Assembly (NCBI RefSeq): GCF_000292245.2
Contig: NZ_ALPT02000012.1
Location: 4,690-68,689 of the forward strand
DNA: 64,000 bases
Direction of reading: 5' to 3'
From: Alkalihalobacillus alcalophilus ATCC 27647 = CGMCC 1.3604
GTDB lineage: Bacteria; Bacillota; Bacilli; Bacillales; Bacillaceae_D
This document shows, piece after piece, positions 19,630 through 33,621 of the stretch. A model generated the notes under the pieces. The model was not told where the DNA came from. It made no database searches and saw nothing but the letters and a program-made list of their open reading frames with translations. Position 1 is the first letter of the stretch, and each line of letters begins with the position of its first letter. The translations under genes and the position numbers were made by a program.

Positions 19630-19818
19630 TTATGCTTCGATCTCTGTTACTGTTAAAAGGTGTGAAACCTTATTTACCATACCGCGAATCGCTGCGTTAT
19701 CTTCTTGAACTACTGTTTGATGCATTTTACGTAACCCAAGTGTGTTAACTGTAACGCGTTGGTCTTTCGGACGACCGATAAGACTACGAGTGAGGGTAAT
19801 TTCTAATTTCTTAGCCAT
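19630..19818 (-). CDS. rpmD: 50S ribosomal protein L30
   Basis: The 62-residue protein ([19 protein letters not shown]..., [28 protein letters not shown]) is a bacterial-type L30. It lies between rpsE and rplO with a GGAGGGACAATAA site before the ATG. Confidence 0.98.
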   Translation of the reverse strand: MAKKLEITLTRSLIGRPKDQRVTVNTLGLRKMHQTVVQEDNAAIRGMVNKVSHLLTVTEIEA

Positions 19819-19831
19819 TTATTGTCCCTCC

Positions 19832-20332
19832 TTATCCTAACAGTTCTTCTACTGATTTACCGCGAAGTTTTGCAACTTCTTCAGCACGCTTAAGGCTTGA
19901 TAATCCTTGCATAGTAGCACGTACCATGTTAATAGGATTATTTGAACCAAGTGATTTAGAAAGAATGTCACCTACACCTGCAAGGTCAAGAACCGCACGT
20001 ACAGGTCCACCCGCAATAACTCCAGTACCCTCTGAAGCTGGTTTTAATAATACACGACCTGCTCCAAAATGTCCTGTTACTAAATGTGGAATTGTTGTAC
20101 CAACAACTGGTACTTCAATGAGGTTTTTCTTCGCATCTTCTACCGCTTTACGGATAGCTTCAGGAACTTCCTGAGCTTTACCCATACCGAAACCGACATG
20201 ACCGTTTTTATCGCCAACTACTACCAATGCAGCAAAGCGGAAACGACGTCCACCTTTAACAACCTTTGCTACACGATTGACAGCTACTACTTTTTCTTCA
20301 AGTTCCAACGTATTAGGGTCAATACGACGCAT
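19832..20332 (-). CDS. rpsE: 30S ribosomal protein S5
   Basis: The 166-residue protein has the S5 double-stranded-RNA-binding fold ([35 protein letters not shown]) and the C-terminal domain ([19 protein letters not shown]). It acts in decoding fidelity and helps position mRNA at the entry channel. Good AGGGAGGG site upstream. Confidence 0.99.
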   Translation of the reverse strand: MRRIDPNTLELEEKVVAVNRVAKVVKGGRRFRFAALVVVGDKNGHVGFGMGKAQEVPEAIRKAVEDAKKNLIEVPVVGTTIPHLVTGHFGAGRVLLKPASEGTGVIAGGPVRAVLDLAGVGDILSKSLGSNNPINMVRATMQGLSSLKRAEEVAKLRGKSVEELLG

Positions 20333-20353
20333 TCGTTTTCCCTCCTTTTTTGT

Positions 20354-20716
20354 TTAAAATTGTAGACCAGCTTCACGAGCTGCGTCTGCTAAAGTTGCTA
20401 CACGTCCGTGGTATACATAACCACCACGATCAAAGACAATGACTTTATGTCCATTCTCAACTGCACGTTTTGCTACAAGTGCTCCTACTTGTTTAGCAGC
20501 TTCTGTATTACTACCGTTTTCTAAACCTAACTCTTTATCTAAAGATGAAGCAGATGCTAAAGTAACACCATTTACATCGTCAATTAGTTGAGCATAGATG
20601 TGTTTAGATGAACGGAATACATTTAAGCGCGGACGTTCAGGAGTTCCTGTAATTGCGCGACGAACGTGAGCGTGTCTTTTCTTACGTGCCGTATTTTTAT
20701 TAGGCTTCGTAATCAT
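20354..20716 (-). CDS. rplR: 50S ribosomal protein L18
   Basis: The 120-residue protein begins [20 protein letters not shown] and includes [20 protein letters not shown] and [20 protein letters not shown]. It binds 5S rRNA together with L5 (21960-22499) and L25. Follows rplF by 30 bases. Confidence 0.99.
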   Translation of the reverse strand: MITKPNKNTARKKRHAHVRRAITGTPERPRLNVFRSSKHIYAQLIDDVNGVTLASASSLDKELGLENGSNTEAAKQVGALVAKRAVENGHKVIVFDRGGYVYHGRVATLADAAREAGLQF

Positions 20717-20746
20717 TGAACGTCAGTCCTTTCCGTAATTTAATGA

Positions 20747-21283
20747 TTATTTACCAGTTTTTCCTTCTTTACGACGGATGTATTCACCTTCGTAGCGAAT
20801 TCCTTTTCCTTTGTAAGGTTCAGGTAGACGTACAGAACGGATGTTAGAAGCAACAGCACCTACACGTTCTTTATCAATACCTTTTACGATTACTTTCGTA
20901 TTTGAAGGAACTTCGATTTCGATTCCTGCTTCAGGAACGATTTCAACTGGGTGTGAGTAACCAACGTTAAGTACAAGCTTTTGGCCAGATTTAGTAGCAC
21001 GGTAACCGACACCGACTAATTCTAAACCACGCTCATAACCTTTTGTTACTCCTTCTACCATATTGCTAATCAAACTAGCAGTTGTACCATGAAGAGCTTT
21101 ATGCTCCTTTTTATCAGATGGTCTTTCAACTGTAATTTGGCTTTCTTCAACGTTTACTTTCATGTCTGAATGAAGTTCACGTGTTAATTCACCTTTAGGT
21201 CCTTTAACTGTAAAAGTTGTACCATCAAGAGTAACTGTAACACCACTTGGAACTTCAACTGGTTTATTACCAATACGAGACAT
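20747..21283 (-). CDS. rplF: 50S ribosomal protein L6
   Basis: The 178-residue protein starts at [14 protein letters not shown], with an ATG at 21283 after GGAGGTGTATTGT; an upstream in-frame Met at 21292 overlaps the ribosome binding site. Two repeated L6 domains are present, and the C-terminal [21 protein letters not shown] is the family signature. Confidence 0.98.
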   Translation of the reverse strand: MSRIGNKPVEVPSGVTVTLDGTTFTVKGPKGELTRELHSDMKVNVEESQITVERPSDKKEHKALHGTTASLISNMVEGVTKGYERGLELVGVGYRATKSGQKLVLNVGYSHPVEIVPEAGIEIEVPSNTKVIVKGIDKERVGAVASNIRSVRLPEPYKGKGIRYEGEYIRRKEGKTGK

Positions 21284-21315
21284 ACAATACACCTCCGTTC
21301 AATTAAAGAATCTTC

Positions 21316-21714
21316 TTACCAAACGTATGCTAAAACTTCTCCGCCGATTTGTTGGCTGCGTGCTTCTTTATCAGTTAACACTCCGTTAGAAGTAGAAACG
21401 ATAGCAATACCAAGTCCACCAAGTACACGAGGAAGCTCACCAGCTTTTGCGTATACACGAAGACCAGGCTTACTGATACGTTTTAAACCAGTAATTACAC
21501 GTTCGTTTGTTGGGCCGTATTTTAAGAAGATACGGATAACCCCTTGTTTATTATCTTCAACATATTCGTAATCACGAATGAAACCTTCACGTTTTAAGAT
21601 TTCAGCAATTTCCTTCTTCACCTTTGAAGCAGGCAATTCTAGCTTCTCGTGACGAACTGTGTTCGCATTACGAATACGAGTCAGCATATCTGCAATAGGA
21701 TCTGTCATGACCAT
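21316..21714 (-). CDS. rpsH: 30S ribosomal protein S8
   Basis: The 132-residue protein begins [20 protein letters not shown] and ends with the signature region [23 protein letters not shown]. It binds the central domain of 16S rRNA early in 30S assembly. In many bacteria S8 represses the spc operon by binding mRNA; no such site was identified here. Confidence 0.99.
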   Translation of the reverse strand: MVMTDPIADMLTRIRNANTVRHEKLELPASKVKKEIAEILKREGFIRDYEYVEDNKQGVIRIFLKYGPTNERVITGLKRISKPGLRVYAKAGELPRVLGGLGIAIVSTSNGVLTDKEARSQQIGGEVLAYVW

Positions 21715-21743
21715 TTGTTTTTACCTCCTTCCCGTTCTTGAGC

Positions 21744-21959
<216 letters not shown>

Positions 21960-22499
21960 TTATTTTTTGAACGGCATTCCCATATGTGTTAATAATTCAC
22001 GAGCTTCTTCATCAGTGTTAGCTGTTGTTACGATAACAACATCCATTCCACGTACTTTATCGACTTTATCATAATCGATTTCAGGGAAAATTAATTGCTC
22101 TTTTACTCCAAGAGTATAGTTCCCACGACCATCAAAAGCTTTATTAGAGATACCACGGAAGTCACGTACACGTGGTAAAGAAACAGTAACTAATTTATCT
22201 AAGAATGCATACATACGCTCACCACGAAGAGTAACCTTCGCACCGATAGGCATTCCTTCACGAAGTTTGAAACCAGCGATTGATTTCTTCGCTTTTGTTA
22301 CAAGTGGTTTTTGACCAGTGATTTGTCCTAACTCTTCAACAGCTTTATCTAAAGCTTTTGCATTAGAAACAGCATCACCAATACCCATGTTGACAACAAT
22401 CTTATCAAGTTTAGGTACAGCCATTACTGAAGTATAGTTGAACTTCTCTACTAGAGAAGGGACGATCTCATTTGTATACTTTTCTTTTAAACGATTCAC
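21960..22499 (-). CDS. rplE: 50S ribosomal protein L5
   Basis: The 179-residue protein ([60 protein letters not shown]) binds 5S rRNA and forms an inter-subunit bridge. It follows rplX by 24 bases and precedes rpsZ. Confidence 0.99.
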   Translation of the reverse strand: MNRLKEKYTNEIVPSLVEKFNYTSVMAVPKLDKIVVNMGIGDAVSNAKALDKAVEELGQITGQKPLVTKAKKSIAGFKLREGMPIGAKVTLRGERMYAFLDKLVTVSLPRVRDFRGISNKAFDGRGNYTLGVKEQLIFPEIDYDKVDKVRGMDVVIVTTANTDEEARELLTHMGMPFKK

Positions 22500-22523
22500 A
22501 GGATTAACCTCCTTTCAACCTGA

Positions 22524-22844
22524 CTACTTATCTAGAACTTCGCCAGACTTTTTAGCAATACGTACTTTTTTATCATCTACTACTTTATATCCTACACGAG
22601 TAGGTTCACCAGACTTAGGATCAACTGGCATTACATTTGAAGCATGAATCGGAGCTTCTTGCGTTAAGATACCACCTTGTGGATTATCTTGAGACGGTTT
22701 CGCGTGTTTTTTCACGAAATTCACGCCTTCAACAAGGACACGATTCTTTTTCGGAAATGCTTCTAAAATAACACCCTGCTTACCTTTGTCTTTACCAGAG
22801 ATCACTTTTACAGTGTCACCTTTTTTGACATGCATATTTGCCAT
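22524..22844 (-). CDS. rplX: 50S ribosomal protein L24
   Basis: The 106-residue KOW-domain protein ([20 protein letters not shown]) is an assembly initiator at the 5' end of 23S rRNA. The C-terminal [14 protein letters not shown] is typical of Bacilli. Good AGGAGGTGCG site. Confidence 0.99.
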   Translation of the reverse strand: MANMHVKKGDTVKVISGKDKGKQGVILEAFPKKNRVLVEGVNFVKKHAKPSQDNPQGGILTQEAPIHASNVMPVDPKSGEPTRVGYKVVDDKKVRIAKKSGEVLDK

Positions 22845-22883
22845 GTTCGCACCTCCTTGACAGGCCTTCTCATTAATGAGTGA

Positions 22884-23258
<375 letters not shown>

Positions 23259-23286
23259 TTACCTCCCTTCAACTAAAGAACATCTA

Positions 23287-23547
23287 TTAAATGATAACCG
23301 CTTCTTCAACGATTTCAATTAAACGGAAACGTTTATCTTTTGACAATGGACGAGTTTCCATGATTTTAACGATATCGCCAATTTTAGCTTTGTTATCTTC
23401 ATCATGTGCTTTGAATTTCTTAGAATATTTTACACGCTTACCGTAAAGGCGGTCTTTCTTGTATGTTTCGACAAGAACAGTAATGGTTTTATCCATTTTG
23501 TCAGAAACAACGCGCCCGTTATATACTTTGCGTTGGTTGCGTTCCAT
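23287..23547 (-). CDS. rpsQ: 30S ribosomal protein S17
   Basis: The 86-residue OB-fold protein ([58 protein letters not shown]) is a primary 16S rRNA binder. It follows rpmC by 18 bases. Confidence 0.99.
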   Translation of the reverse strand: MERNQRKVYNGRVVSDKMDKTITVLVETYKKDRLYGKRVKYSKKFKAHDEDNKAKIGDIVKIMETRPLSKDKRFRLIEIVEEAVII

Positions 23548-23565
23548 ATTTTAGCAAACCTCCTT

Positions 23566-24855
<1,290 letters not shown>

Positions 24856-24858
24856 GCT

Positions 24859-25200
24859 TTATCCCTCCTTCTTTTCTGTTACAACTAGTGTGATGTGGCT
24901 TGTGCGCTTGTTAATACGACTAGCACGACCTTGTGCACGCGGACGGAAACGTTTTAACGTTACTCCCTCATCGACAAACACTTCACTAATTACAAGATTA
25001 TTTGGCTCCATTTCATAGTTGTGCTCAGCATTCGCAATCGCAGAGTTAAGAAGTTTCTCAACTACTGGCGAAGCAGCTTTTGGTGTGTGACGAAGAATTG
25101 CAATCGCCTCACCTACTTGCTTGCCACGAATAAGATCAACAACTAAACGAACTTTACGAGGAGCAATACGGACTTGTTTGGCTACAGCTTTAGCTTGCAT
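24859..25200 (-). CDS. rplV: 50S ribosomal protein L22
   Basis: The 113-residue protein ([21 protein letters not shown]) extends a beta hairpin (about residues 80-100, [19 protein letters not shown]) into the nascent-peptide exit tunnel, where macrolide-resistance changes usually arise. No such change is obvious by eye. Confidence 0.99.
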   Translation of the reverse strand: MQAKAVAKQVRIAPRKVRLVVDLIRGKQVGEAIAILRHTPKAASPVVEKLLNSAIANAEHNYEMEPNNLVISEVFVDEGVTLKRFRPRAQGRASRINKRTSHITLVVTEKKEG

Positions 25201-25228
25201 AGACTAAAGACCTCCTCTCTAACTCACC

Positions 25229-25507
25229 TTAACGTCTTGTTTTCTTATCATCAGCAGCGTGACCTTTATACGTACGAGTAGGTGCAAACTCTCCAAGTTT
25301 GTGTCCTACCATGTCTTCAGAAATGTATACAGGAACATGCTTACGACCATCATAAACGGCAATCGTGTGACCAATAAAGTCAGGGAAAATTGTTGAGCGA
25401 CGTGACCAAGTTTTAATTACGCGCTTGTCATTTCCTTCGTTCATCGTTTCAACTTTTTTCATTAAATGATCATCGACAAAAGGTCCCTTTTTTAAACTAC
25501 GACCCAT
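25229..25507 (-). CDS. rpsS: 30S ribosomal protein S19
   Basis: The 92-residue protein ([55 protein letters not shown]) sits in the 30S head near the A site. Follows rplB by 61 bases. Confidence 0.99.
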   Translation of the reverse strand: MGRSLKKGPFVDDHLMKKVETMNEGNDKRVIKTWSRRSTIFPDFIGHTIAVYDGRKHVPVYISEDMVGHKLGEFAPTRTYKGHAADDKKTRR

Positions 25508-25568
25508 GAGATATCCTCCCTTCGTGATCGGCGCACGGTTCTACCTTAGAACCGCAGCACTAATCCCG

Positions 25569-26399
25569 TTATTTTTTACGACGACGTACAATATACTTAT
25601 CAGACGCTTTGTTTTTCTTGCGTGTTTTGTAACCAAGAGTTGGTTTACCCCATGGTGACATTGGAGATTTACGTCCGATAGGTGATTTACCTTCACCACC
25701 ACCGTGTGGGTGATCGTTAGGGTTCATTACAGAACCACGAACAGTTGGACGTTTACCTAACCAACGAGAACGACCGGCTTTACCGATGTTCACAAGCTCG
25801 TGCTCAAGATTACCAACTTGACCGATTGTCGCACGGCAAGTAGATAAGATGTAACGAGTTTCACCAGAGTTTAAACGTACTAGAACATAGTCTTCTTCTT
25901 TACCAAGAACTTGCGCTTCTGTTCCAGCAGAACGAACTAATTGTCCGCCTTTACCTGGTTTTAATTCGATGTTATGAATAACAGTACCAACAGGGATATT
26001 GATAAGTGGTAGTGCATTACCAACTTTAATATCAGAGTTAGGGCCTGACTCAATCATCATATCAACTTTAAGACCTTTAGGCGCTAAAATATAACGCTTT
26101 TCACCATCTACATAGTTGATTAAAGCGATGTTAGCCGAACGGTTTGGATCGTATTCGATCGTAGCAACGCGTCCTGGAATTCCATCTTTATTACGTTTGA
26201 AGTCAATAACACGGTATTGACGCTTATGTCCGCCACCTTGATGACGTACAGTTAATTTACCTTGATTGTTACGTCCGCCTTTTTTATGAAGCGGTGCAAG
26301 CAATGATTTTTCTGGTTTGTCTGTTGTGATTTCTTTAAAATCTAGAACAGACATACCACGACGACCGGCACTGGTCGGTTTGTACTTTTTAATAGCCAT
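25569..26399 (-). CDS. rplB: 50S ribosomal protein L2
   Basis: The 276-residue protein ([20 protein letters not shown], the signature [16 protein letters not shown] with the His needed near the peptidyl-transferase centre, basic tail [11 protein letters not shown]) is a core 50S protein. Start ATG with GGAGGTAACTGAAC. Confidence 0.99.
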   Translation of the reverse strand: MAIKKYKPTSAGRRGMSVLDFKEITTDKPEKSLLAPLHKKGGRNNQGKLTVRHQGGGHKRQYRVIDFKRNKDGIPGRVATIEYDPNRSANIALINYVDGEKRYILAPKGLKVDMMIESGPNSDIKVGNALPLINIPVGTVIHNIELKPGKGGQLVRSAGTEAQVLGKEEDYVLVRLNSGETRYILSTCRATIGQVGNLEHELVNIGKAGRSRWLGKRPTVRGSVMNPNDHPHGGGEGKSPIGRKSPMSPWGKPTLGYKTRKKNKASDKYIVRRRKK

Positions 26400-26425
26400 G
26401 TTCAGTTACCTCCTTCTTTAAAAAA

Positions 26426-26716
26426 TTAAACTCCCTCGAAGAATTCAAGTTCTTTGCTATCTGGTGTTAGAGTGACAACAGCTTTTTTACGACGAGCTGT
26501 AAAGCCAGTGTAACGACCAAAACGCTTAGATTTACCTTTGTAATTCATCGTGTTCACTTTAGAAACTTTAACTTCAAAGATTTCTTCAATCGCATCTTTG
26601 ATTTGTGTTTTATTCGCACGAACATCCACTTCAAATGTGTAAACTTTTCCACTCATTAAATCAGCTGAACGTTCTGTAATAACTGGGCGCTTAATGATAT
26701 CACGAGCGTTTGACAT
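26426..26716 (-). CDS. rplW: 50S ribosomal protein L23
   Basis: The 96-residue protein ([40 protein letters not shown]) lies at the tunnel exit and is the docking point for trigger factor. Its start overlaps the rplD stop by one base (TAATG). Confidence 0.99.
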   Translation of the reverse strand: MSNARDIIKRPVITERSADLMSGKVYTFEVDVRANKTQIKDAIEEIFEVKVSKVNTMNYKGKSKRFGRYTGFTARRKKAVVTLTPDSKELEFFEGV

Positions 26717-27339
26717 TACGCAAGCACCTCCTCTACCTTTTCAACGGCTTCTTTGGTGATGATTAGCTTATCATGCTTGATGACATCTAATACATTAACA
26801 CCTTCCGCAGTAACGAATGTTACTCCAGGAATATTACGCGCAGATAATGCAACTTTTTCATCATAGTTAGCTGTAACAACTAATGCTTTTGAATCTACAG
26901 ATAATGCAGCTAAAACATTAACCATATCTTTTGTTTTAATAGAATCGAACTTTAGATCCTCTAAAACAACGATTTCTGCTGCTTTCACTTTGCTTGAAAG
27001 TGCAGATTTGATAGCTAAACGACGAACTTTTTTCGGCAATTTGTAGCTATAGCTACGTGGAGTTGGTCCGAATACTACGCCCCCACCAACCCATTGTGGT
27101 GCACGGATAGTACCTTGACGAGCACGACCAGTTCCTTTTTGACGCCATGGTTTACGACCTCCACCGCGTACTTCAGAACGTCCTTTTGTCTTATGAGTTC
27201 CTTGACGTAAAGATGCTTGTTGCATCACGATAGCGTCGTGTAAAACAGCTTTATTTGGTTCTAAACCAAAAATTGATTCAACTAACTCGATGTCTCCAAC
27301 TTGTGAACCTGATTGATTAAATAATGCTACTTTCGGCAT
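26716..27339 (-). CDS. rplD: 50S ribosomal protein L4
   Basis: The 207-residue protein has the long tunnel-reaching loop ([20 protein letters not shown] then [16 protein letters not shown]) where macrolide-resistance mutations occur; it looks wild type. E. coli L4 represses the S10 operon, whereas Bacillus L4 is not known to do so. Confidence 0.99.
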   Translation of the reverse strand: MPKVALFNQSGSQVGDIELVESIFGLEPNKAVLHDAIVMQQASLRQGTHKTKGRSEVRGGGRKPWRQKGTGRARQGTIRAPQWVGGGVVFGPTPRSYSYKLPKKVRRLAIKSALSSKVKAAEIVVLEDLKFDSIKTKDMVNVLAALSVDSKALVVTANYDEKVALSARNIPGVTFVTAEGVNVLDVIKHDKLIITKEAVEKVEEVLA

Positions 27340-27367
27340 GATGTGGCCTCCTTTCTTACAGTGTTAA

Positions 27368-27997
27368 TTAGTTTCCTTTAACCGCAGTTTGAACAGTTAC
27401 ATAGCTCTTTTTAGCTCCAGGAACATTTCCTTTTACTAATAGAAGATTACGTTCTGTATCAACTTTAACGATTTCTAAGTTTTGGATTGTAATTTGTTCT
27501 CCGCCCATACGTCCTGGTAATAATTTACCTTTGAATACACGGTTTGGAGCAACAGGACCCATTGAACCAGGGCGACGGTGATATCTTGAACCATGTGACA
27601 TTGGTCCGCGAGATTGGTTATGGCGCTTAATTGCACCTTGGAAACCTTTCCCTTTAGAAATACCTGTTACGTCGATTGATTCACCAACTGCAAATGTATC
27701 TACCTTAACTTCTTGCCCTACTTCATACTCAGCAAGACTTACGTTACGGATTTCCTTAATGAAGCGCTTAGGTGTAGTGCTTGCTTTTGCAGCATGACCT
27801 TCAGCTGGCTTGTTAATGTTAGATTTCTTCTGGTCAGCAAATCCTAATTGAATCGCTTCATAACCATCTGATTCAACTGTCTTTACTTGAAGAACAACAT
27901 TAGGTTCAGCCTCAATTACTGTAACTGGAATAACTTCACCATTTTCAGCAAAAACTTGAGTCATACCGATTTTTCTTCCTAAGATTCCTTTGGACAT
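27368..27997 (-). CDS. rplC: 50S ribosomal protein L3
   Basis: The 209-residue protein starts [20 protein letters not shown] at the ATG at 27997, after AGGAGGTGTTTCGG; an in-frame GTG at 28006 overlaps that site. The loop [20 protein letters not shown] approaches the peptidyl-transferase centre. It follows rpsJ by 77 bases. Confidence 0.98.
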   Translation of the reverse strand: MSKGILGRKIGMTQVFAENGEVIPVTVIEAEPNVVLQVKTVESDGYEAIQLGFADQKKSNINKPAEGHAAKASTTPKRFIKEIRNVSLAEYEVGQEVKVDTFAVGESIDVTGISKGKGFQGAIKRHNQSRGPMSHGSRYHRRPGSMGPVAPNRVFKGKLLPGRMGGEQITIQNLEIVKVDTERNLLLVKGNVPGAKKSYVTVQTAVKGN

Positions 27998-28074
27998 CCG
28001 AAACACCTCCTATAAAAATATAATGTATTTTGCCATTTTCTCTATTCATATAAGACTTTAAACAGTCTATAAAA

Positions 28075-28510
<436 letters not shown>

Positions 28511-28516
28511 TTCAAC

Positions 28517-28545
28517 ATTATACTTGAATTAAGTGCATAAATCAA
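28517..28545 (-). promoter_or_regulatory. Sigma-A promoter of the S10-spc-alpha cluster
   Basis: TTGATT (28540-28545), a 17-base spacer and a perfect TATAAT (28517-28522) on the minus strand, predicted start near 28510. Confidence 0.85.
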
Positions 28546-28647
28546 GCATTTATCTCGTTAATCACACTTCTACTATTATATAGATACATACGTATATTTG
28601 CAAGGCTATTTTAAAAATACTTTTTCCTTTTATATCCTACTTCAATA

Positions 28648-28684
28648 TAAAAGGAGTACTCTCAAAAGAGTACTCCTTTTTTTA
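28648..28684 (-). terminator. Terminator after tuf
   Basis: AAAGGAGTACTC pairs with GAGTACTCCTTT around six bases and is flanked by A/T runs on both sides. It ends the rpsL-rpsG-fusA-tuf transcript. Confidence 0.92.
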
Positions 28685-28699
28685 ACGGTAACCCGTTAA

Positions 28700-29890
28700 T
28701 TATTTAGTGATTGTAGCAACAACGCCGGCACCAACTGTACGTCCACCTTCACGGATTGAGAACTTAGTACCTTCTTCAATCGCGATTGGAGAAATTAATT
28801 CTACAGTCATTTCGATGTTATCACCAGGCATTACCATCTCAACGCCTTCTGGAAGATGTACGATTCCAGTTACGTCAGTTGTACGGAAGTAGAACTGAGG
28901 ACGGTAGTTAGAGAAGAATGGAGTGTGACGTCCACCTTCTTCTTTTGAAAGAACATAAACTTCAGCTTGGAAGTTTGTGTGTGGTGTAATTGTTCCTGGC
29001 TTAGCAAGAACTTGACCACGTTGGATGTCATCACGAGATACACCACGTAGTAATGCACCAATGTTGTCACCAGCTTCAGCATAGTCAAGAAGCTTACGGA
29101 ACATTTCTACTCCTGTTACAGTTGTAGAAGATTTTTCCTCAGCAAGACCAATGATGTCGATAACGTCACCAACATTAAGTTGTCCACGCTCTACACGACC
29201 TGTAGCAACCGTACCACGACCAGTGATTGAGAATACATCCTCAACTGGCATCATGAATGGCTTTTCAGTGTCACGTGGAGGAGTTGGGATATACTCATCA
29301 ACTGCGTTCATTAGTTCGATGATTTTCGCTTCCCACTCAGCGTCGCCTTCTAATGCTTTAAGAGCAGAACCTTGGATAACAGGAATGTCATCACCAGGGA
29401 AATCGTACTCAGAAAGAAGGTCACGTACTTCCATTTCTACTAATTCTAATAACTCTTCGTCATCAACCATGTCACATTTGTTTAAGAATACAACAAGGTA
29501 AGGTACACCTACTTGACGAGAAAGTAAGATGTGCTCACGAGTTTGTGGCATTGGACCGTCAGCAGCAGATACTACTAAGATTCCTCCGTCCATTTGTGCA
29601 GCACCAGTGATCATGTTTTTAACATAGTCAGCGTGTCCTGGGCAGTCAACGTGTGCATAGTGACGTGAGTCAGTTTCGTACTCAACGTGTGCAGTTGAGA
29701 TTGTGATACCACGCTCACGCTCTTCTGGAGCTCCGTCGATTGCGTCATATGCCATTGCAGTTCCTTTACCAGACTTTTTAGCAAGTACAGTAGTGATTGC
29801 TGCAGTTAGTGTTGTTTTACCATGGTCAACGTGTCCAATTGTACCAATATTGGCATGTGTTTTGGAACGATCGAATTTTTCTTTACCCAT
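28700..29890 (-). CDS. tuf: Elongation factor Tu
   Basis: The 396-residue GTPase delivers aminoacyl-tRNA to the ribosome. P-loop GHVDHGKT is at residues 19-26, DCPGHADY near 82, NKCD near 137; domains 2 and 3 follow ([33 protein letters not shown]). It is the single copy in this window, after fusA, and its codon use is strongly biased, as expected for a very abundant protein. Confidence 0.99.
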   Translation of the reverse strand: MGKEKFDRSKTHANIGTIGHVDHGKTTLTAAITTVLAKKSGKGTAMAYDAIDGAPEERERGITISTAHVEYETDSRHYAHVDCPGHADYVKNMITGAAQMDGGILVVSAADGPMPQTREHILLSRQVGVPYLVVFLNKCDMVDDEELLELVEMEVRDLLSEYDFPGDDIPVIQGSALKALEGDAEWEAKIIELMNAVDEYIPTPPRDTEKPFMMPVEDVFSITGRGTVATGRVERGQLNVGDVIDIIGLAEEKSSTTVTGVEMFRKLLDYAEAGDNIGALLRGVSRDDIQRGQVLAKPGTITPHTNFQAEVYVLSKEEGGRHTPFFSNYRPQFYFRTTDVTGIVHLPEGVEMVMPGDNIEMTVELISPIAIEEGTKFSIREGGRTVGAGVVATITK

Positions 29891-29935
29891 GATTCAATTC
29901 CTCCCTTAATATAAGTATTTTAATTTTTTATGGAT

Positions 29936-29979
29936 AAGAAAGGTGAATTACCCATTTATTATTGAATAACACCTTTCTT
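29936..29979 (-). promoter_or_regulatory. Stable hairpin in the fusA-tuf spacer
   Basis: Ten-base perfect stem AAGAAAGGTG / CACCTTTCTT with a 24-base loop on the minus strand. No U-run follows, so it is unlikely to be a classical terminator; an mRNA processing or stability element is possible. Confidence 0.5.
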
Positions 29980-30021
29980 AGAATACAATAAAATGAAACG
30001 AGAAACAAATCTTAAAGGTCA

Positions 30022-32100
30022 TTATTGACCTGTTTGTTTCTTAATGATTTCTTCAGCGATGCTCTTAGGTACTTCTTCATAATGATCAAAGAACATTGAG
30101 TAAGTACCACGGCCTTGTGTACGAGAGCGAAGTGAAGTAGCATATCCGAACATTTCCGCTAATGGAACAAACGCTTTAACAGTTTGTGCATTACCACGAG
30201 CTTCCATACCTTCAACACGTCCACGACGAGCTGTAACATCACCCATGATATCACCCATGTACTCCTCAGGAATTACGATTTCCACTTTCATAAGTGGCTC
30301 TAGTAATACTGGGCTACATTTTGATTTAGCATTCTTAAGTGCCATAGAAGCGGCAATCTTAAACGCCATCTCAGATGAATCGACATCATGATAAGAACCG
30401 TCAAAAAGTTTTGCTTTGATATCGATGATTGGGAAACCAGCGATCATACCATTGTCTAGAGCTTCTGAAATACCCGCTTCAACTGAACCGATGTATTCAC
30501 GTGGAACTACTCCACCGACAATCGCATTTTCAAATTCAAAACCTGCTCCCTCTTCGTTAGGTGAGAATTCAATCCAAACGTGACCAAATTGACCGCGTCC
30601 ACCAGACTGACGAACAAACTTACCTTCAACTTGTGCTGTTTGACGAATTGTCTCACGATAAGATACTTGTGGAGCACCAACATTTGCTTCTACTTTGAAT
30701 TCACGTCTCATACGATCAACAATGATATCAAGGTGAAGTTCACCCATACCACCGATGATTGTTTGACCAGTTTCTTCATCAGTATGTGTTTTAAATGTTG
30801 GATCTTCTTCTGCAAGCTTAGCAAGAGCGATACCCATTTTATCTTGGTCTGCTTTTGACTTAGGCTCAACAGATAAGTGAATAACAGGCTCTGGGAACTG
30901 CATTGACTCTAAAATAACAAGGTTTTTCTCATCACAAAGAGTATCACCAGTTGTTGTATCTTTTAATCCAACTGCCGCTGCAATATCACCTGAGTAAACC
31001 GTAGAGATTTCCTCACGAGAATTCGCATGCATTTGAAGGATACGACCAACACGCTCACGCTTGTCTTTAGTTGCATTACGCACATAAGAACCAGAGTTAA
31101 GCGTTCCAGAGTAAACTCGGAAGAATGTTAGTTTACCTACAAAAGGATCTGTCATTACTTTAAAAGCAAGTGCTGCGAATGGTTGATCATCACCAGGTTC
31201 GCGAGTTACTTCTTCTTCAGTATCTGGCACATGTCCACGAATCGCCGCTACATCTAGCGGTGATGGTAGATAAGCAAGAACTGCATCAAGAAGTGCTTGA
31301 ACACCTTTGTTTTTGAAAGCAGAACCACAAATGACTGGATAGAACTCAACGTTACATGTTCCTTTACGGATTGCAGCCATAAGCTCTTCATTTGTTAACT
31401 CTTCACCTTCAAGATATTTCATCATAAGTTCTTCATCTAACTCAGCTACTGCTTCGATTAAAGACTCACGTAATTCAGTTGCTTGATCTTTTAGATCAGC
31501 AGGAATTTCAGTGATTTCCCAATCTTGGCCTAAGTCATCTTTAGAAATATGAGCAACCATTTCAATTAAGTCAATGTAGCCTGTGAATTCATCTTCAGCT
31601 CCAATTGGTAATTGAATTGGATGTGCGTTCGCTTGTAGACGATCGCGTAATGTTCCAACAGAGTACATAAAGTCTGCACCTGTTTTGTCCATTTTGTTAA
31701 TGAAAACAATACGTGGAACACCATAAGTAGTTGCTTGACGCCATACCGTTTCTGTTTGCGGTTCAACACCAGACTGTGCATCAAGTACCGCTACAGCTCC
31801 ATCTAGTACACGTAAAGAACGTTCAACCTCAACCGTAAAGTCTACGTGTCCAGGTGTATCAATGATATTGATACGGTGATCTTTCCATTGTGCTGTTGTC
31901 GCAGCAGATGTGATAGTAATACCACGCTCTTGCTCTTGCTCCATCCAGTCCATTTGAGAAGCACCTTCGTGTGTTTCACCAATTTTGTGCACACGACCTG
32001 TGTAGTATAAAATACGCTCAGTTGCCGTCGTTTTACCGGCATCGATGTGAGCCATGATGCCAATATTACGCGTATCTTTTAAGGAGAATTCTCTAGCCAT
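30022..32100 (-). CDS. fusA: Elongation factor G
   Basis: The 692-residue GTPase drives translocation and, with RRF, ribosome recycling. P-loop AHIDAGKTT near residue 17, effector [16 protein letters not shown] near 81, NKMD near 135; domain IV carries [16 protein letters not shown] and the C-terminal domain [20 protein letters not shown]. It follows rpsG by 48 bases and lies before tuf. Confidence 0.99.
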   Translation of the reverse strand: MAREFSLKDTRNIGIMAHIDAGKTTATERILYYTGRVHKIGETHEGASQMDWMEQEQERGITITSAATTAQWKDHRINIIDTPGHVDFTVEVERSLRVLDGAVAVLDAQSGVEPQTETVWRQATTYGVPRIVFINKMDKTGADFMYSVGTLRDRLQANAHPIQLPIGAEDEFTGYIDLIEMVAHISKDDLGQDWEITEIPADLKDQATELRESLIEAVAELDEELMMKYLEGEELTNEELMAAIRKGTCNVEFYPVICGSAFKNKGVQALLDAVLAYLPSPLDVAAIRGHVPDTEEEVTREPGDDQPFAALAFKVMTDPFVGKLTFFRVYSGTLNSGSYVRNATKDKRERVGRILQMHANSREEISTVYSGDIAAAVGLKDTTTGDTLCDEKNLVILESMQFPEPVIHLSVEPKSKADQDKMGIALAKLAEEDPTFKTHTDEETGQTIIGGMGELHLDIIVDRMRREFKVEANVGAPQVSYRETIRQTAQVEGKFVRQSGGRGQFGHVWIEFSPNEEGAGFEFENAIVGGVVPREYIGSVEAGISEALDNGMIAGFPIIDIKAKLFDGSYHDVDSSEMAFKIAASMALKNAKSKCSPVLLEPLMKVEIVIPEEYMGDIMGDVTARRGRVEGMEARGNAQTVKAFVPLAEMFGYATSLRSRTQGRGTYSMFFDHYEEVPKSIAEEIIKKQTGQ

Positions 32101-32148
32101 ATTGTATTTCTCCTTCCTGCAATTGAATTAGTTATAATAAAACCAATC

Positions 32149-32619
32149 TTACCAACGATAGTGAGCAAACGCTTTGTTCGCTTCAGCCATCTTATGCGTA
32201 TCTTCACGCTTCTTCACTGATGCTCCACTGTTATTAGCAGCATCAAGAATTTCGTTAGCTAAACGCTCTTCCATCGTTTTTTCTCCACGAAGACGAGAGT
32301 AGTTTACTAACCAACGAAGACCTAAAGTTGTACGACGCTCAGGTTTAACTTCGATCGGCACTTGATAGTTTGCACCACCAACACGACGAGCTTTAACCTC
32401 AAGTACAGGCATAATGTTCTTTAACGCTTGGTCAAATACTTCCATAGGTTCTTTGCCACTGCGTTCTTTCACTAGTTCAAACGCGTTATATAAAATCGTT
32501 TGAGCTACACCACGCTTACCATCTACCATTAGGCGATTGATTAAACGAGTAACTAGCTTTGAATTATAAATTGGATCAGGTAACACATCACGACGAGCTA
32601 CGGGTCCTTTACGAGGCAT
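32149..32619 (-). CDS. rpsG: 30S ribosomal protein S7
   Basis: The 156-residue protein ([67 protein letters not shown]) nucleates the 30S head and lies at the E site. Spacing to rpsL is 41 bases. Confidence 0.99.
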   Translation of the reverse strand: MPRKGPVARRDVLPDPIYNSKLVTRLINRLMVDGKRGVAQTILYNAFELVKERSGKEPMEVFDQALKNIMPVLEVKARRVGGANYQVPIEVKPERRTTLGLRWLVNYSRLRGEKTMEERLANEILDAANNSGASVKKREDTHKMAEANKAFAHYRW

Positions 32620-32660
32620 ATCATTCCCCTCCTTTCAACAAAATACTTATTATCAAATGA

Positions 32661-33101
<441 letters not shown>

Positions 33102-33136
33102 TCATAAAATAAGACCACAGTTCCTGGTGGTTCATA

Positions 33137-33164
33137 TTTTGGCAAAAGTAAAGTTCTTGCCAAA
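33137..33164 (-). promoter_or_regulatory. Hairpin in the leader of rpsL
   Basis: TTTGGCAA pairs with TTGCCAAA around 12 bases, about 57 bases before the rpsL start. A third TTGCCAA-like arm lies at 33177-33185, so alternative pairing is possible. Confidence 0.45.
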
Positions 33165-33192
33165 CGGTAGACCCCGATTGGCAAAAACATTA

Positions 33193-33441
33193 TTATATCT
33201 TTATCGCAACCGCAGCTGCTCCTACCTCAATTTTACATGCTTTGCCAAGCATTTCCATTGAGTCGACATATATGATTGGTATCTCTTTTGCTTTCGCCAA
33301 CGCTTCTACCTTATGAATAATTCGGTACTCAGCATCTTTGGCAATATACACTTCTGATACTTCTTCATTGTCTAAAGATCTTAACGTTTGTTTCGTACCT
33401 ATGACTAGTTGATTAGCCTGCATTACTTTTTCATAAGACAT
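33193..33441 (-). CDS. rplGB: L7Ae-family RNA-binding protein (RplGB / YbxF)
   Basis: The 82-residue protein has the L7Ae/L30e fold pattern (VIGTKQTLRSL, EVYIAKDAEYRII, IPIIYVDSMEMLGKACKIEVGAAAVAI) and binds kink-turn RNA in Bacillus. The ATG at 33441 follows GGAGGATTATAC. It lies between rpoC and rpsL, as in Bacillus, and has its own promoter. Confidence 0.95.
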   Translation of the reverse strand: MSYEKVMQANQLVIGTKQTLRSLDNEEVSEVYIAKDAEYRIIHKVEALAKAKEIPIIYVDSMEMLGKACKIEVGAAAVAIKI

Positions 33442-33483
33442 GTATAATCCTCCAAAGCAATACGTTCTTTGGCACACTTTGAT

Positions 33484-33513
33484 ATCTTATCACCGACGAT
33501 ATCTTCATGTCAA
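33484..33513 (-). promoter_or_regulatory. Sigma-A promoter of rplGB-rpsL-rpsG-fusA-tuf
   Basis: TTGACA (33508-33513), 18-base spacer, TAAGAT (33484-33489) on the minus strand. Confidence 0.75.
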
Positions 33514-33578
33514 CCTATTATTGTAATAAATTTGCTATATCTAGCATAAGAAGCTTACTTTCAAATCAGATAAGGAAG

Positions 33579-33614
33579 TGACCGTGGATTCTTCATTAGA
33601 ATCCAACTGGTCAC
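33579..33614 (-). terminator. Strong hairpin after rpoC
   Basis: GTGACC..TTGGATTC pairs with GAATCCA..GGTCAC just after the rpoC stop codon. The following bases (TTCCTTATC) are only moderately T-rich, so termination may be partial. Confidence 0.55.
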
Positions 33615-33621
33615 AATAACC